Source: Methanocellales archaeon (GTDB lineage: Archaea; Halobacteriota; UBA148; JAUWXC01). From it: 64,000 nt of DNA. Location: contig JAUWQV010000003.1 in assembly GCA_030610945.1 (NCBI GenBank), forward strand, positions 144,614-208,613. Reading direction: 5' to 3'. The notes under the pieces were generated by a model. The model did no database searches. It saw only the letters and a program-made list of their open reading frames with translations, and was not told where the DNA came from. Each line of letters opens with the position of its first letter. Positions within the stretch are counted from its first letter, which is position 1. The position numbers were made by a program, and so were the translations under genes. Positions 17,287 through 26,116 of this stretch are shown in pieces.

Positions 17287-17361
17287 TGTTATGGAATGCG
17301 CCCGTAAAGATATAAAAAAGTAACTTATTAAGGCAGACATAAGAATATAAGATGAAAGCAG

Positions 17362-17820
17362 ATGAAAACGAAGTTCGAGTTCAAAAAGGATGCGTACTCC
17401 GCAAAGAAGGAGGCGTTTAAGAAGGCTATAAAGAAGTATGGTCTTGTGTGGAAGAAGGGCAGCAGACCGTATACCGGTTCCTGGACGTCTAAGACCGAGA
17501 AATTGTATGCGGAGTGGGATACAGATAAAAATGCGGGTTTATTCGTCTACGAGGGCAAGAATGCAGATTTTCTGAGAGAGTTAAGGTCGTTTGTCACATC
17601 CATCGGCGGGAAGATGACAAAGGGCTATGTGCCAAGCAAAGAGGATATCGCTGCCATTGTAGAGCAAAGACTCAAGTATGTAATCCATGAGGGACGATAT
17701 CCAGTGGCATTAAGGGAAAAAAGCGCCCCAGAGAGCTATATCAAAGCAGCAGTAGCAGATTGGAAGAAACTCAAAAAGGGGATCAAGGCAGAAGTGGAGA
17801 AAGAGATGAAAGAGCGATAG
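17362..17820 (+). CDS. Uncharacterised lysine-rich protein (152 aa)
   Basis: I do not recognise a family. The protein is soluble and very basic at both ends (MKTKFEFKKDAYSAKKEAF... EVEKEMKER). A central segment rich in aromatics (YTGSWTSKTEKLYAEWDTDKNAGLFVY) looks like a beta-sheet domain, and the C-terminal half is probably helical. There is no signal peptide or membrane segment. It lies 43 nt upstream of purE and probably shares its transcript. It is divergent from the class V aminotransferase, sharing a TATA-rich spacer. Confidence 0.75.
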   Translation: MKTKFEFKKDAYSAKKEAFKKAIKKYGLVWKKGSRPYTGSWTSKTEKLYAEWDTDKNAGLFVYEGKNADFLRELRSFVTSIGGKMTKGYVPSKEDIAAIVEQRLKYVIHEGRYPVALREKSAPESYIKAAVADWKKLKKGIKAEVEKEMKER

Positions 17821-17862
17821 AAGGGCTTATCTAAGTAGTAGTGATAGATATAGAGGGAGATA

Positions 17863-18264
17863 GTGAGTGACATGCACAAGGGAAAAGTAGCCATTATTAT
17901 GGGTTCTGAGTCTGATAGGAAGGTTGCCGAGGATGCCGTACGCGTGCTGGAGGAGCACGGCATTGCGTATGACGTGCAGGTCATTTCAGCGCACAGAAAT
18001 CCGGTAGTACTGGATGAGTACATCAAGAAGTCGGATGTAGATATTTTCATTGCCATTGCAGGACTATCTGCAGCACTTCCGGGCGCCATCGCCTCCAGAA
18101 CCAAAAAGCCAGTGATAGGCGTACCTGTTAATGTCAAGTTGGATGGCCTGGATGCGATGCTTTCGATGATGCAGATGCCCTCCGGCGTTCCTGTGGCGAC
18201 CGTCGGCATCGATAACGGAAAGAATGCAGCCCATCTGGCGCTTAGAATTCTGGGAAAAGTTTAG
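17863..18264 (+). CDS. purE: N5-carboxyaminoimidazole ribonucleotide mutase
   Basis: 133 residues (GTG start; an ATG three codons on is equally plausible behind the GAGGGAGA tract). [15 protein letters not shown] is the nucleotide-phosphate loop, VISAHRNP carries the catalytic His, and the [12 protein letters not shown] and [15 protein letters not shown] segments complete the PurE fold. It rearranges N5-CAIR to CAIR (class I), or carboxylates AIR directly (class II); the two are not separable here. The 3' end overlaps the convergent cbiX by 4 nt. No purK is in the window. Confidence 0.95.
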   Translation: MSDMHKGKVAIIMGSESDRKVAEDAVRVLEEHGIAYDVQVISAHRNPVVLDEYIKKSDVDIFIAIAGLSAALPGAIASRTKKPVIGVPVNVKLDGLDAMLSMMQMPSGVPVATVGIDNGKNAAHLALRILGKV

Positions 18265-18623
18265 TCCTTTTTTTCTGCAACCTGCTCTAATATTATATCT
18301 GTGATTTTGTCGTTGTAACCGATTGGTTCACAGTAGATTATTTCAGCACCGTTAATGGTACTACGGCCCTCTTTGATGCCGAACGCTTTTGGGATAGTTT
18401 CCTTGGTATGTCGCCCGTGTGCGATGAACATTGGAACAACAAACACACGGTTACATTTGATGTTTTGAAGTATTTCTTTGATTGCCAGCATGCTGTGAAG
18501 GGAACATGTATATACATGGCTGAAGATGCCCAGTTCTTGTATGCGCGCGGCATGGTGCCGAACTACATCTTCACTCTCTCCGTCACTACTTCCATGCCCT
18601 ACCAACACCAAAACATCGTTCAT
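18261..18623 (-). CDS. cbiX: Small sirohydrochlorin metal chelatase (CbiX-S / CfbA)
   Basis: 120 residues, the single-domain form that works as a homodimer. [10 protein letters not shown] near residue 8 and [16 protein letters not shown] carry the two metal-handling histidines. The family inserts cobalt into sirohydrochlorin for cobamides; in methanogens the same protein (CfbA) inserts nickel to start coenzyme F430 synthesis. Which metal is used cannot be told from sequence. It lies 3 nt downstream of thiC and is co-transcribed with it. Confidence 0.93.
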   Translation of the reverse strand: MNDVLVLVGHGSSDGESEDVVRHHAARIQELGIFSHVYTCSLHSMLAIKEILQNIKCNRVFVVPMFIAHGRHTKETIPKAFGIKEGRSTINGAEIIYCEPIGYNDKITDIILEQVAEKKD

Positions 18624-18626
18624 GAT

Positions 18627-19892
18627 TTATTCCTTAAAGATGTCACGCATGATTTTGATTGCACAAAGCTCACCACACATGGAACATGCATCGCTGGATG
18701 TTTTTCGGCCGCGCCGAATCTTTCTCGCCTTCTCAGGGTCTATTGCAAGATTAAACTGTGCATCCCAGTCGAGGTTTTTGCGTGCGCGCGCCATCCTATC
18801 GTCCCATGTTTTTGCTCTGTCCTTCTGCCCATCCTTGGTTAAATCCGCGACATGCGCTGCAATCTTGGTTACTATGGTGCCCTCCTTAACGTCCTCGATA
18901 GTTGGCAGGGCAAGATGTTCTGTGGGGGATACCATGCACAGGAAGTCTGCCCCGTACATGCCTGCTACAGCTCCCCCAATAGCACCTGTTATATGGTCAT
19001 AACCTGGCCCTATATCAGTCACAAGTGGCCCCAACAGGTAAAGCGGTGCATAATGCGTTAGACGTTTCATCGCTATTACGCTCGCTCCAACATCATCCAA
19101 TGGAACATGCCCAGGCCCCTCTACAATCGTCTGCACGCCTTTACTCCTTGCCCTGCACACAAGCTCGCCGAGCGTGACAATCTCAGTAAACTCCGGTGCA
19201 TCACTGGCATCCGAGATGCATCCAGGCCGCATGCCATCGCCGAGACTGATCGTAACGTCATATTCTCTTGCGATTTCCAGCAGATAATCGTACTCTGCAT
19301 AGAATGGATTCTCTTGTTCGTGCTGTGCCATCCAAGCAATCATGAATGCGCCCCCTCTGGACACGACATCCAAGATGCGCCGTCTTTTCTTGAGGTGTTC
19401 TACAGCGCTTAACGTGACGCCGGCATGGATGGTCATAAAGTCGATGCCATCAGTGGCATGCTTCCGAACGGCATTGAACATGTCATCAGAATTCATATCT
19501 GGGTTCTGTGCAGCTTGGTAAATGGGGACTGAGCCCACCGGCACGCTGACAGCATCGAGAATCCTTCTCCTGATGACGTTCAGGTCGCCGCCGGTTGAAA
19601 GGTCCATAATCGTGTCTGCACCGTGTTTTACCGCTATTAATGCCTTTTTTATCTCTTCTTCCATATCGACGAAATCGATGGACGTGCCCACGTTAGTGTT
19701 GATTTTGGTACGCACCAATTCGCCAATGCCAACGGGCATAACATCCCTGGTAGCGCTCTTCAAGATGGCTAATCGTCCATCTGCGAGCAATCTTCTAACT
19801 TTTTGGACGTCGATGCCTTCGGCTTGTGCGACTGCTTCCATTTCTGGCGTTATCTGTCCTCTGCTGGCGGTTTCGATTAAGGTCATCGTCAT
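18627..19892 (-). CDS. thiC: Phosphomethylpyrimidine synthase
   Basis: 421 residues, radical-SAM enzyme converting aminoimidazole ribotide to HMP-phosphate for thiamine. The C-terminal cluster motif is CSMCGELC (CX2CX3C), the shorter spacing found in the compact ThiC group rather than CX2CX4C of E. coli. Core signatures include [26 protein letters not shown] and [11 protein letters not shown]. The N-terminal extension of bacterial ThiC is absent. Only 29 nt separate its start from the divergent MBL gene, leaving no room for a TPP riboswitch. Confidence 0.96.
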   Translation of the reverse strand: MTMTLIETASRGQITPEMEAVAQAEGIDVQKVRRLLADGRLAILKSATRDVMPVGIGELVRTKINTNVGTSIDFVDMEEEIKKALIAVKHGADTIMDLSTGGDLNVIRRRILDAVSVPVGSVPIYQAAQNPDMNSDDMFNAVRKHATDGIDFMTIHAGVTLSAVEHLKKRRRILDVVSRGGAFMIAWMAQHEQENPFYAEYDYLLEIAREYDVTISLGDGMRPGCISDASDAPEFTEIVTLGELVCRARSKGVQTIVEGPGHVPLDDVGASVIAMKRLTHYAPLYLLGPLVTDIGPGYDHITGAIGGAVAGMYGADFLCMVSPTEHLALPTIEDVKEGTIVTKIAAHVADLTKDGQKDRAKTWDDRMARARKNLDWDAQFNLAIDPEKARKIRRGRKTSSDACSMCGELCAIKIMRDIFKE

Positions 19893-19921
19893 ACCATTTA
19901 TTTATGTGATATTAATCGCGA

Positions 19922-20599
19922 ATGATTTATCATATGGTCAATGTGCATAAAATTACTGGCTCACATGGGGCAAACGCCTATCTGATTGATGCTCAGCATC
20001 CAATTTTAGTGGACGTTGGCGCACTCAACATGTTTGACGCGCTGAAAAAGTTTCTGAATCCAACTGATTTAGAGTACATCATTCTAACACACTGCCATTA
20101 TGACCATACCCTCGGCGCTACCCAGCTGGCAGAGCAGACTGGCGCAAGCATCGCAATCCATGAAGAAGACGCGAAGCTGCTAGATGATGACTGGGCGACT
20201 GCTTCTGCCATGTTTGGAACGCATGCACCGAGCATAGAACCAGATATGTTGCTGAAGGGGGGGAAATCGCTTGATTTAGGTGATATCTCGCTTAGGATAA
20301 TTCACACACCAGGGCATAGCCTGGGAAGCATCTGCCTTTATGGCTCCGGTCTTCTATTTTCCGGTGACACAATCTTCGTGGCAGGCGGCATCGGGCGTAC
20401 GGACTTGGGGGGGGACGCACATGCATTGGTTGATTCAATTAAACTGCTGACAGCACTAGACGTTGACATTCTCTACCCAGGACACGGAGACATCACAAAT
20501 CAGAATGTTAATGCCCAGATCAGAGCATCACTTAAATATGCAAAGATCAATCGTAAAGCCTATAATTCAAAAGGTTTTTATGCCTTTTGTATACTTTGA
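19922..20599 (+). CDS. MBL-fold metallo-hydrolase (glyoxalase II-like)
   Basis: 225 residues. The metal-binding motif THCHYDHTLG near residue 57, the further ligand His in HTPGHSLGSI, Asp in FSGDTIF and His in YPGHGD give the full metallo-beta-lactamase set. Size and motifs resemble glyoxalase II / hydroxyacylglutathione hydrolase-like enzymes, but archaea of this group lack glutathione, so the substrate is open. The start may also be the ATG four codons downstream. Confidence 0.88.
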   Translation: MIYHMVNVHKITGSHGANAYLIDAQHPILVDVGALNMFDALKKFLNPTDLEYIILTHCHYDHTLGATQLAEQTGASIAIHEEDAKLLDDDWATASAMFGTHAPSIEPDMLLKGGKSLDLGDISLRIIHTPGHSLGSICLYGSGLLFSGDTIFVAGGIGRTDLGGDAHALVDSIKLLTALDVDILYPGHGDITNQNVNAQIRASLKYAKINRKAYNSKGFYAFCIL

Positions 20600-20655
20600 T
20601 ATAACCATCAACTACATATGATTATTAGCTCTAGTCAAAAAAGGAATGGGGTTAG

Positions 20656-21177
20656 ATGCGCTCGTCGAATTGGGAGGAAAACATAGCCAGTTTCGTACTG
20701 ACATTCATCATCTTATTCGTGCTCTGGGCAGCCTTGTCGACGTTTTTCGATGTGGTACATCTGTCCCTGGGCGTGGTATGCTCTCTTCTTGTTGCATATA
20801 TCTCTCATGACCTGCTGATAAAACCCAAGGGTACCAAACACGTTTTCGTCGTTCTGAAAACGGCTGTTAGATTTTTTTTGTATTTCTTTTGGCTTACCAC
20901 GCAAATCATTAAAGCCAGCATCGATGTGATGATGATCATACTCAATCCCAAATTGCCAATATCCCCAGAGATCATAAAGTTCGATTCGAGACTGACGAAC
21001 GATGTGGCACTCGCCACATTGGCCAACTCAATCACGTTGACGCCCGGCACCCTGACGCTGGACATAGACGAGAAAAAGACGTACTATGTTCACTGTCTGG
21101 CGAAAAGGCATGGAGACGCGCTCCTTAAAGGAAAAATGCAATCGCTTGTAGCACGTGTTTTCGGAGGCGAAGAATGA
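20656..21177 (+). CDS. mrpE: Mrp-type Na+/H+ antiporter subunit E
   Basis: 173 residues, MnhE family: N-terminal membrane helices (SFVLTFIILFVLWAALS, a second near 38-55, a third near 73-90), then a soluble C-terminal domain with the typical SITLTPGTLTLDI segment. It opens an operon of eleven genes joined by overlaps or very short gaps. In Mrp complexes MrpE is a small accessory membrane subunit. The ATG is preceded by GGAATGGGG. Confidence 0.93.
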   Translation: MRSSNWEENIASFVLTFIILFVLWAALSTFFDVVHLSLGVVCSLLVAYISHDLLIKPKGTKHVFVVLKTAVRFFLYFFWLTTQIIKASIDVMMIILNPKLPISPEIIKFDSRLTNDVALATLANSITLTPGTLTLDIDEKKTYYVHCLAKRHGDALLKGKMQSLVARVFGGEE

Positions 21178-21440
21178 TCGACCCATTTTTGCTCACGGCA
21201 CTGCTGCTGGTTTTTGCATCGGTATTGTGTCTCTATAGAACCATCAAAGGACCGACCGTACCCGACAGGATTGTCGCCGTCAACGTAATAGCTACCTGTA
21301 CGATAGTCGTGCACGTTCTCATCGCCTTTATAGGTAATCAGCCGATGTTCGTCGACATCGCCTTGACGTATGCGCTCTTGAACTTCTTGGTCACGCTCGT
21401 TGCCGCTCGATATCTTGCCACAGGGAGGGTATTCGCATGA
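21174..21440 (+). CDS. mrpF: Mrp-type antiporter subunit F
   Basis: 88 residues with three membrane helices, MrpF/PhaF family. The signature YRTIKGPTVPDRIVAVNVI is present. It overlaps mrpE and mrpG by 4 nt on each side, showing translational coupling. MrpF is one of the small subunits that line the side of the complex. Confidence 0.92.
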   Translation: MIDPFLLTALLLVFASVLCLYRTIKGPTVPDRIVAVNVIATCTIVVHVLIAFIGNQPMFVDIALTYALLNFLVTLVAARYLATGRVFA

Positions 21441-21781
21441 GCGTTTCGTCAATTCTTTCAACTATTTTCCTCCTCACAGGGGCCTTCTTCTTCATCGTGG
21501 GCTCGATAGGTTTGAACAGATTGCCAGATGTGTACACGAGATTGCACGCTACCACGAAATGCGACACTCTTGGACAGGCGCTGGCGTTGTTAGGAGTGAT
21601 ATTTTATGAAGGGGCGACGTTTACGAGCGTGAAGGTTTTGCTCATCATCATATTCGTCTTGATAGCGAATCCAACTGCTGCTCACGCTCTTGCTAAAGGA
21701 GCATACATGTATGGCGTAAAGCCGTGCGAGATCACGAGCTTGGATATGTACAAAGAGAAAGTAAAGAGGCGGTCTAAATGA
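21437..21781 (+). CDS. mrpG: Mrp-type antiporter subunit G
   Basis: 114 residues with three membrane helices, MnhG/PhaG family. The segments FFIVGSIGLNRLPDVYTRLHATTKCDTLG and IFVLIANPTAAHALAKGAY are diagnostic. It overlaps mrpF and the following DUF4040 gene by 4 nt each. Confidence 0.93.
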   Translation: MSVSSILSTIFLLTGAFFFIVGSIGLNRLPDVYTRLHATTKCDTLGQALALLGVIFYEGATFTSVKVLLIIIFVLIANPTAAHALAKGAYMYGVKPCEITSLDMYKEKVKRRSK

Positions 21782-22023
21782 TCTGGTTACTTAATCTCGC
21801 GCTTCTGATACTTTTGGTGATCACTGCCATTGCAGTGGTCGTTAATAAAGATTTGCTCGCTGCAGCAATTACATTTTCTGTCTATAGTTTTATCATGGCG
21901 ATGTTGTACACGCAGCTCAACGCTCCTGATGTAGGGCTGGCGGAAGCTGCCATAGGGGCAGGAGCTACGACTGTTCTGTTTATAATAGCTATATCAAAAA
22001 CGGCTAGGAGGGAGGAGGATTGA
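21778..22023 (+). CDS. MbhD/DUF4040-type subunit (MrpA C-terminal module as a separate gene)
   Basis: 81 residues, three membrane helices, with the family core YTQLNAPDVGLAEAAIGAGATTVLF. In bacterial MrpA this module is the part between the antiporter-like domain and the MrpB-like end; in Mbh hydrogenases it is the separate subunit MbhD. The split form here resembles the archaeal Mbh/Mbx layout. It overlaps its neighbours by 4 nt. Confidence 0.88.
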   Translation: MIWLLNLALLILLVITAIAVVVNKDLLAAAITFSVYSFIMAMLYTQLNAPDVGLAEAAIGAGATTVLFIIAISKTARREED

Positions 22024-22286
22024 AGCTTGCCCCCCTTATCGTGGTGCTAATTATCGGCGCAACGCTCGCCATAGCGGTGGCGGGCATGCCAGCGTTTGGC
22101 AGTTCAGATGCACCGGCATACACACATGTCGTACCAAGATATCTTGAAAAGGGTGTAGAAGAAACTGGTGTTAGCAATATAGTGACCGCAATCGTCGTGT
22201 ATTACAGGGGATATGACACATTTGGGGAGGTCACGGTTATATTTACTGCTGGCATAGCGGTCATAGCACTTCTCGGGAGGGAGTGA
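22020..22286 (+). CDS. MbhE-like subunit (MrpA C-terminal module as a separate gene)
   Basis: 88 residues from a TTG start that overlaps the preceding stop. There are two membrane helices around a loop; the C-terminal VSNIVTAIVVYYRGYDTFGEVTVIFTAGIAVIALL is the MbhE signature, with the conserved RGYDTFGE motif. Together with the preceding gene it replaces the C-terminal third of bacterial MrpA. A purine tract (AGGGAGGAGGA) lies just upstream. Confidence 0.87.
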   Translation: MKLAPLIVVLIIGATLAIAVAGMPAFGSSDAPAYTHVVPRYLEKGVEETGVSNIVTAIVVYYRGYDTFGEVTVIFTAGIAVIALLGRE

Positions 22287-22287
22287 A

Positions 22288-22728
22288 TTGCCTGAGTTGT
22301 TCGAGGATGTGATTGTACGAACGATTGCGAGGTTGCTGACGCCGTTCATACAGTTGTTTGCTCTTTACATCCTCATGCACGGCCATGCCACACCAGGTGG
22401 AGGTTTCCAAGCGGGCGTGATCATGGCAGCCAGTTTCATATTAATTGCCATAGCACTTGGCTTGCAGGAGGCAAAGGACAGGGTCAAGCAAAAGGTGAGA
22501 TTGCCCATGGAAAGCTTTGGCCCTCTGACCTTTGTGGTGATAGGCATCATATGCATAGCCTGCGGCGGCTACTATCTACAATATACGACAGTACCGCTTT
22601 TGCCCTCTTTGCAGGCAGTAGGTGCGATCTTGATCTCAGCTGTTGAGGTGGGCATTGGCGTTACGGTCATGGCGATGGTGACAACGATATTCTTCTCCAT
22701 GGCAGGTGGTAAACATGATACCAATTGA
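22288..22728 (+). CDS. mrpB: Mrp-type antiporter subunit B
   Basis: 146 residues from a TTG start, MnhB family (PF04039). Four membrane helices are predicted, and HGHATPGGGFQAGVIMAAS is the diagnostic loop. MrpB sits near the MrpA C-terminal modules in complex structures. It starts 2 nt after the MbhE-like gene and overlaps mrpC. Confidence 0.93.
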   Translation: MPELFEDVIVRTIARLLTPFIQLFALYILMHGHATPGGGFQAGVIMAASFILIAIALGLQEAKDRVKQKVRLPMESFGPLTFVVIGIICIACGGYYLQYTTVPLLPSLQAVGAILISAVEVGIGVTVMAMVTTIFFSMAGGKHDTN

Positions 22729-23089
22729 ATTTGAATTTTTGCTCAGGCATTATAATTACTGGACGTCTGTCGTCCTCGTCATGATAGGGCTCTACACCAT
22801 GATCGTGAAGAAGAATCTGATCAAGAAATTAATGGGACTGAACCTCGTCGAGACGGCCACATTTCTCTTTTACATCTCCATGGGCGACATAGAAGGAGGC
22901 GTAGCACCCATCGTGGCACATGGTGAGCATGCAACCGATGTCGTGTATATAAATCCATTACCATCTGTGCTGATACTCACGGCAATAGTCGTCGCCCTAT
23001 CTACGACAGCGCTCGCACTTGCCTTAGTGATTAAGATATACGAAAAATATGGAACGCTTAACTCGGAAAGAATTCTGGAGCTGATGTGA
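22715..23089 (+). CDS. mrpC: Mrp-type antiporter subunit C (NuoK-like)
   Basis: 124 residues from the ATG at 22715; a GTG at 22706 adds three residues. Three membrane helices; MIGLYTMIVKKNLIKKLMGLNLVETATFLFYI is the MrpC/NuoK core, with a conserved membrane Glu. In complex I, NuoK carries glutamates of the proton path. It overlaps mrpB upstream and mrpD downstream. Confidence 0.92.
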   Translation: MIPIEFEFLLRHYNYWTSVVLVMIGLYTMIVKKNLIKKLMGLNLVETATFLFYISMGDIEGGVAPIVAHGEHATDVVYINPLPSVLILTAIVVALSTTALALALVIKIYEKYGTLNSERILELM

Positions 23090-24567
23090 TGAGGCTATCC
23101 TCTCATCTACCTATTATCGTGATCTTGATACCATGGATTACTGCATATATTATGCCAATAATAGGCTATAAATGGAAAAAATGGTGCAATTCTTTTGCAG
23201 TAGTCGCATTGGCTCTTTCTTTTATAATATCACTCATACTCGCGAGGTTTGTGCTGGTAAATGGACCCATGCACTATTATATGGCAGGATTTATGCCCCC
23301 CTGGGGTATTGAGCTGGTAGTGGATTATCTGGGCGCATACATGTGCGTCGTCATATCGTTTATCACCCTACTAGTCGCACTGTACTCTAAAGAGTACATT
23401 ACCAAAGAACTGTCAGAACAAAGAAGGCCCCAGTATTATACCCTGCTTTTGTTGTTAACCGGCTCTATGATGGGCGCCTCTGTTACAGGAGATTTATTCA
23501 ACCTGTTCGTTTGCTTTGAAATCCTGTCAATATCGTCTTATGCGCTCATGTCCATCACTGGAGAGGGTAAAGCGCTCTTGGCGGGATATAAATACCTGCT
23601 AATAGGCGCTATCGCGTCCAGCTTTGTGTTGCTTGGTATAGGGCACCTGTACATATCTACAGGCACTCTGAATATGGCGGATATGTTCGTAAGACTGCCG
23701 CCTCTCTACAGTTCCTGGACCGTTCTCGCTGCGTTGGCGCTCCTCATCGTGGGCTTTAGCATAAAAACCGCGTTGTTCCCGTTGCACGTATGGTTGCCGG
23801 ATGCGTACACCAATGCACCGTGCTCTGTGCCAGTCCTATCAACCTTGGTCATAAAGGTGGGCGCTGTAGCGATCATCAGGCTTCTATTCAACATATTCCA
23901 ACCCTCATTTGTCATAAATACAATCCCAATGACGGCTGCCCTCTCATATATGGCAGCAATTGCGATAATTGTGGCCTCGTTGTTTGCGATATCTCAAACG
24001 GATATAAAGAGGATGTTGGCATATTCGTCTGTGTGCCATGTGGCATACGTTATACTCGGCATTGGAATAGGCACGGAACTTGGCCTGACAGGAGGAATGC
24101 TGCACATACTCAATCACGCCGTCACAAAAGGATGCCTGTTCTTTTGTGCAGGTGCGATTATCTACAAGACTGGAATAAGGAATATCAGGGAGTTTGGCGG
24201 TCTGGGGAGGAAGATGCCGGTTACGATGGGGGCGTTCACCTTGGCTGCGCTCTCGATGGTGGGCCTTCCTCCAACAAACGGATTTATGAGCAAGTTTTAC
24301 ATCGCACTTGCTGCTATGACCGCAGGAAGACCTGAGTTGGCAATCGTTATACTATTGAGCAGTTTGCTGAATGCCATATACTTTATAAGGGTGATAAACA
24401 TCACATACTTTGGCATTCCAGAAGAGGAGATTGATATCGACGAAGCCCCGCCCACGATGTTGTATCCAATAATAATGTTAGCGGCGTGCTGCTTGATCTT
24501 GGGCTTTGGTGCGGAGCTACCACTTACGATACTGAGACCTGCAGCTCAAGCGCTGTTAGGAGTGTAG
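23086..24567 (+). CDS. mrpD: Mrp-type antiporter subunit D (NuoL/M/N family), first copy
   Basis: 493 residues with about 14 membrane helices. The helix-5 glutamate is in FNLFVCFEILSISSYAL, the helix-7/8 lysines in GFSIKTALFPLHVWLPDAY and LVIKVGAVAIIRLL, and the broken-helix His in GMLHILNHAVTKGCLFF. It directly follows mrpC, as mrpD does in bacterial operons, so this is the most orthodox of the four large subunits. The C-terminal MLYPIIMLAACCLILGFG helix closes the fold. Confidence 0.93.
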   Translation: MMRLSSHLPIIVILIPWITAYIMPIIGYKWKKWCNSFAVVALALSFIISLILARFVLVNGPMHYYMAGFMPPWGIELVVDYLGAYMCVVISFITLLVALYSKEYITKELSEQRRPQYYTLLLLLTGSMMGASVTGDLFNLFVCFEILSISSYALMSITGEGKALLAGYKYLLIGAIASSFVLLGIGHLYISTGTLNMADMFVRLPPLYSSWTVLAALALLIVGFSIKTALFPLHVWLPDAYTNAPCSVPVLSTLVIKVGAVAIIRLLFNIFQPSFVINTIPMTAALSYMAAIAIIVASLFAISQTDIKRMLAYSSVCHVAYVILGIGIGTELGLTGGMLHILNHAVTKGCLFFCAGAIIYKTGIRNIREFGGLGRKMPVTMGAFTLAALSMVGLPPTNGFMSKFYIALAAMTAGRPELAIVILLSSLLNAIYFIRVINITYFGIPEEEIDIDEAPPTMLYPIIMLAACCLILGFGAELPLTILRPAAQALLGV

Positions 24568-24613
24568 AAAATAAAATATAGCATCAAGGATAACTAATCA
24601 CGAAGGTACATAT

Positions 24614-26104
24614 ATGGAAGAAATAACTATATCCGTATTACCTGTAATAGCGGTACTTTTGCCCCTGTTGAGCGCAGGACCGGTGTTTTTTGCGAGGGGG
24701 GCAATTTCCGAGGACTTTAGAGATTATCTTGCGATAGGAGTAAGCGCGATAACCTTCTTGGCCGTCATGGCAATGATCCCCACCCTAATGGGCGGCAAAA
24801 TAATCGAATACGTGCTCATATCCCAGGAGGTAACCCCAGTCGAGATCGCATTTAGGGTTGACCATCTTGGTCTGATAGTTGCGATAGCATCCTCATTCGT
24901 CTGGATGCTTGCTATGATATACTCAAGAAGATACATGGCTCACGAGCATGCGAAGGACAGATACTACGCGTTCATGGTGTTAACCCTTGGTGCCATGATG
25001 GGCATCGTGCTCACGAAGAATTTGTTCGCGTTATATGTATTCTTTGAGATGCTGGCGCTGTCGTCGTACGTGCTCGTTATCCATGAGGAGACCAAGGAGG
25101 CTCTATCGGCAGGCAAGAAATATCTGTTCATTTCCATCGGATTTGGGCTTTTCCTCTTGCTAGCGATACTTATGACATACATGATAGCCGGTACGATAAA
25201 TCTGGACCAAATCGGCATTCTGCCCCATGAAGGCGCATCAAAATTGGCATATGGAGCGCTCTTCTTCGCGTTCATAGCTGGCTTTGGCGCAAAGGCTGGT
25301 ATGTTTCCTGTGCATGTATGGCTCCCTGATGCACATCCAGTCGCGCCAGCCCCAGCATCTGCACTACTTTCCGGCGTGATGATCAAGGCTGGTGCGTATG
25401 GCATTATTCGCGTGGTCTACAATGTATTCGGTCCCGAACTTGTGTCTGAGATAGGAGTCAATACAATACTGGCCATACTTGCTGGAATAACGATATTCCT
25501 GGGTAGTGCGGTCGCGATTTCTCAAAAAGAGATAAAGAGGATGCTTGCGTACTCGAGCATAAGTCAGATAGGCTACGTCATCCTCGGCGCCACACTGCTG
25601 ACCCATGAAGGATTAAAGGGCAGCATTCTTCACATCTTCAACCATGCATTCATGAAGGGGTGCCTGTTTCTATGCGCCGGTGCCATCATCCATCAAACAG
25701 GGCTCAGAAATATCGACGATTTCGGCGAATTAGGGCAGAAGATGCCGGTTACGATGCTCTGTTTCACGGTAGCCGCGCTCTCGATGATAGGCATCCCACC
25801 CCTGAACGGTTTCGTCAGCAAGTGGATACTTTGTTTGGGCGCACTCGAAGCAGGCAATATCGTCCTCGTATTATTCGTAGCAGTGCTATTGCTGAGCAGT
25901 CTGATGAATGCCATCTATTACATGCCCATCATCATCAAGGCGTTCTTTGGTCCTAAGTCCAAGAAGCAGGTGAAAAATGTCGATCCTGGATTAAGCATGT
26001 TAATACCGATCGTAGCTCTTGCACTCGGTTGTCTGCTATTCGGAATATTCGCAAATCTACCGCTGTCAATCATAGAGTTGGCGGTTCACGCACTACTTGG
26101 ATAG
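24614..26104 (+). CDS. Antiporter-like subunit (NuoL/M/N family), second copy
   Basis: 496 residues with about 14 membrane helices. All proton-path markers are present: Glu in LYVFFEMLALSSYVLV, Lys in GFGAKAGMFPVHVWLPDAHPVAPAPASALLSGVMIKAGAYGIIRV, and His in ILHIFNHAFMKGCLFLCAGAI. It has its own ATG after a 46-nt gap. It is closer in this loop to the final 858-aa subunit than to the first copy, which suggests duplication inside the operon. Confidence 0.92.
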   Translation: MEEITISVLPVIAVLLPLLSAGPVFFARGAISEDFRDYLAIGVSAITFLAVMAMIPTLMGGKIIEYVLISQEVTPVEIAFRVDHLGLIVAIASSFVWMLAMIYSRRYMAHEHAKDRYYAFMVLTLGAMMGIVLTKNLFALYVFFEMLALSSYVLVIHEETKEALSAGKKYLFISIGFGLFLLLAILMTYMIAGTINLDQIGILPHEGASKLAYGALFFAFIAGFGAKAGMFPVHVWLPDAHPVAPAPASALLSGVMIKAGAYGIIRVVYNVFGPELVSEIGVNTILAILAGITIFLGSAVAISQKEIKRMLAYSSISQIGYVILGATLLTHEGLKGSILHIFNHAFMKGCLFLCAGAIIHQTGLRNIDDFGELGQKMPVTMLCFTVAALSMIGIPPLNGFVSKWILCLGALEAGNIVLVLFVAVLLLSSLMNAIYYMPIIIKAFFGPKSKKQVKNVDPGLSMLIPIVALALGCLLFGIFANLPLSIIELAVHALLG

Positions 26105-26116
26105 AGGAGAAAAACA

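Noticed and set aside
19893..19921. Possible TPP riboswitch upstream of thiC
   Set aside because: Only 29 nt separate thiC from the divergent gene, and no THI-box-like sequence is present.
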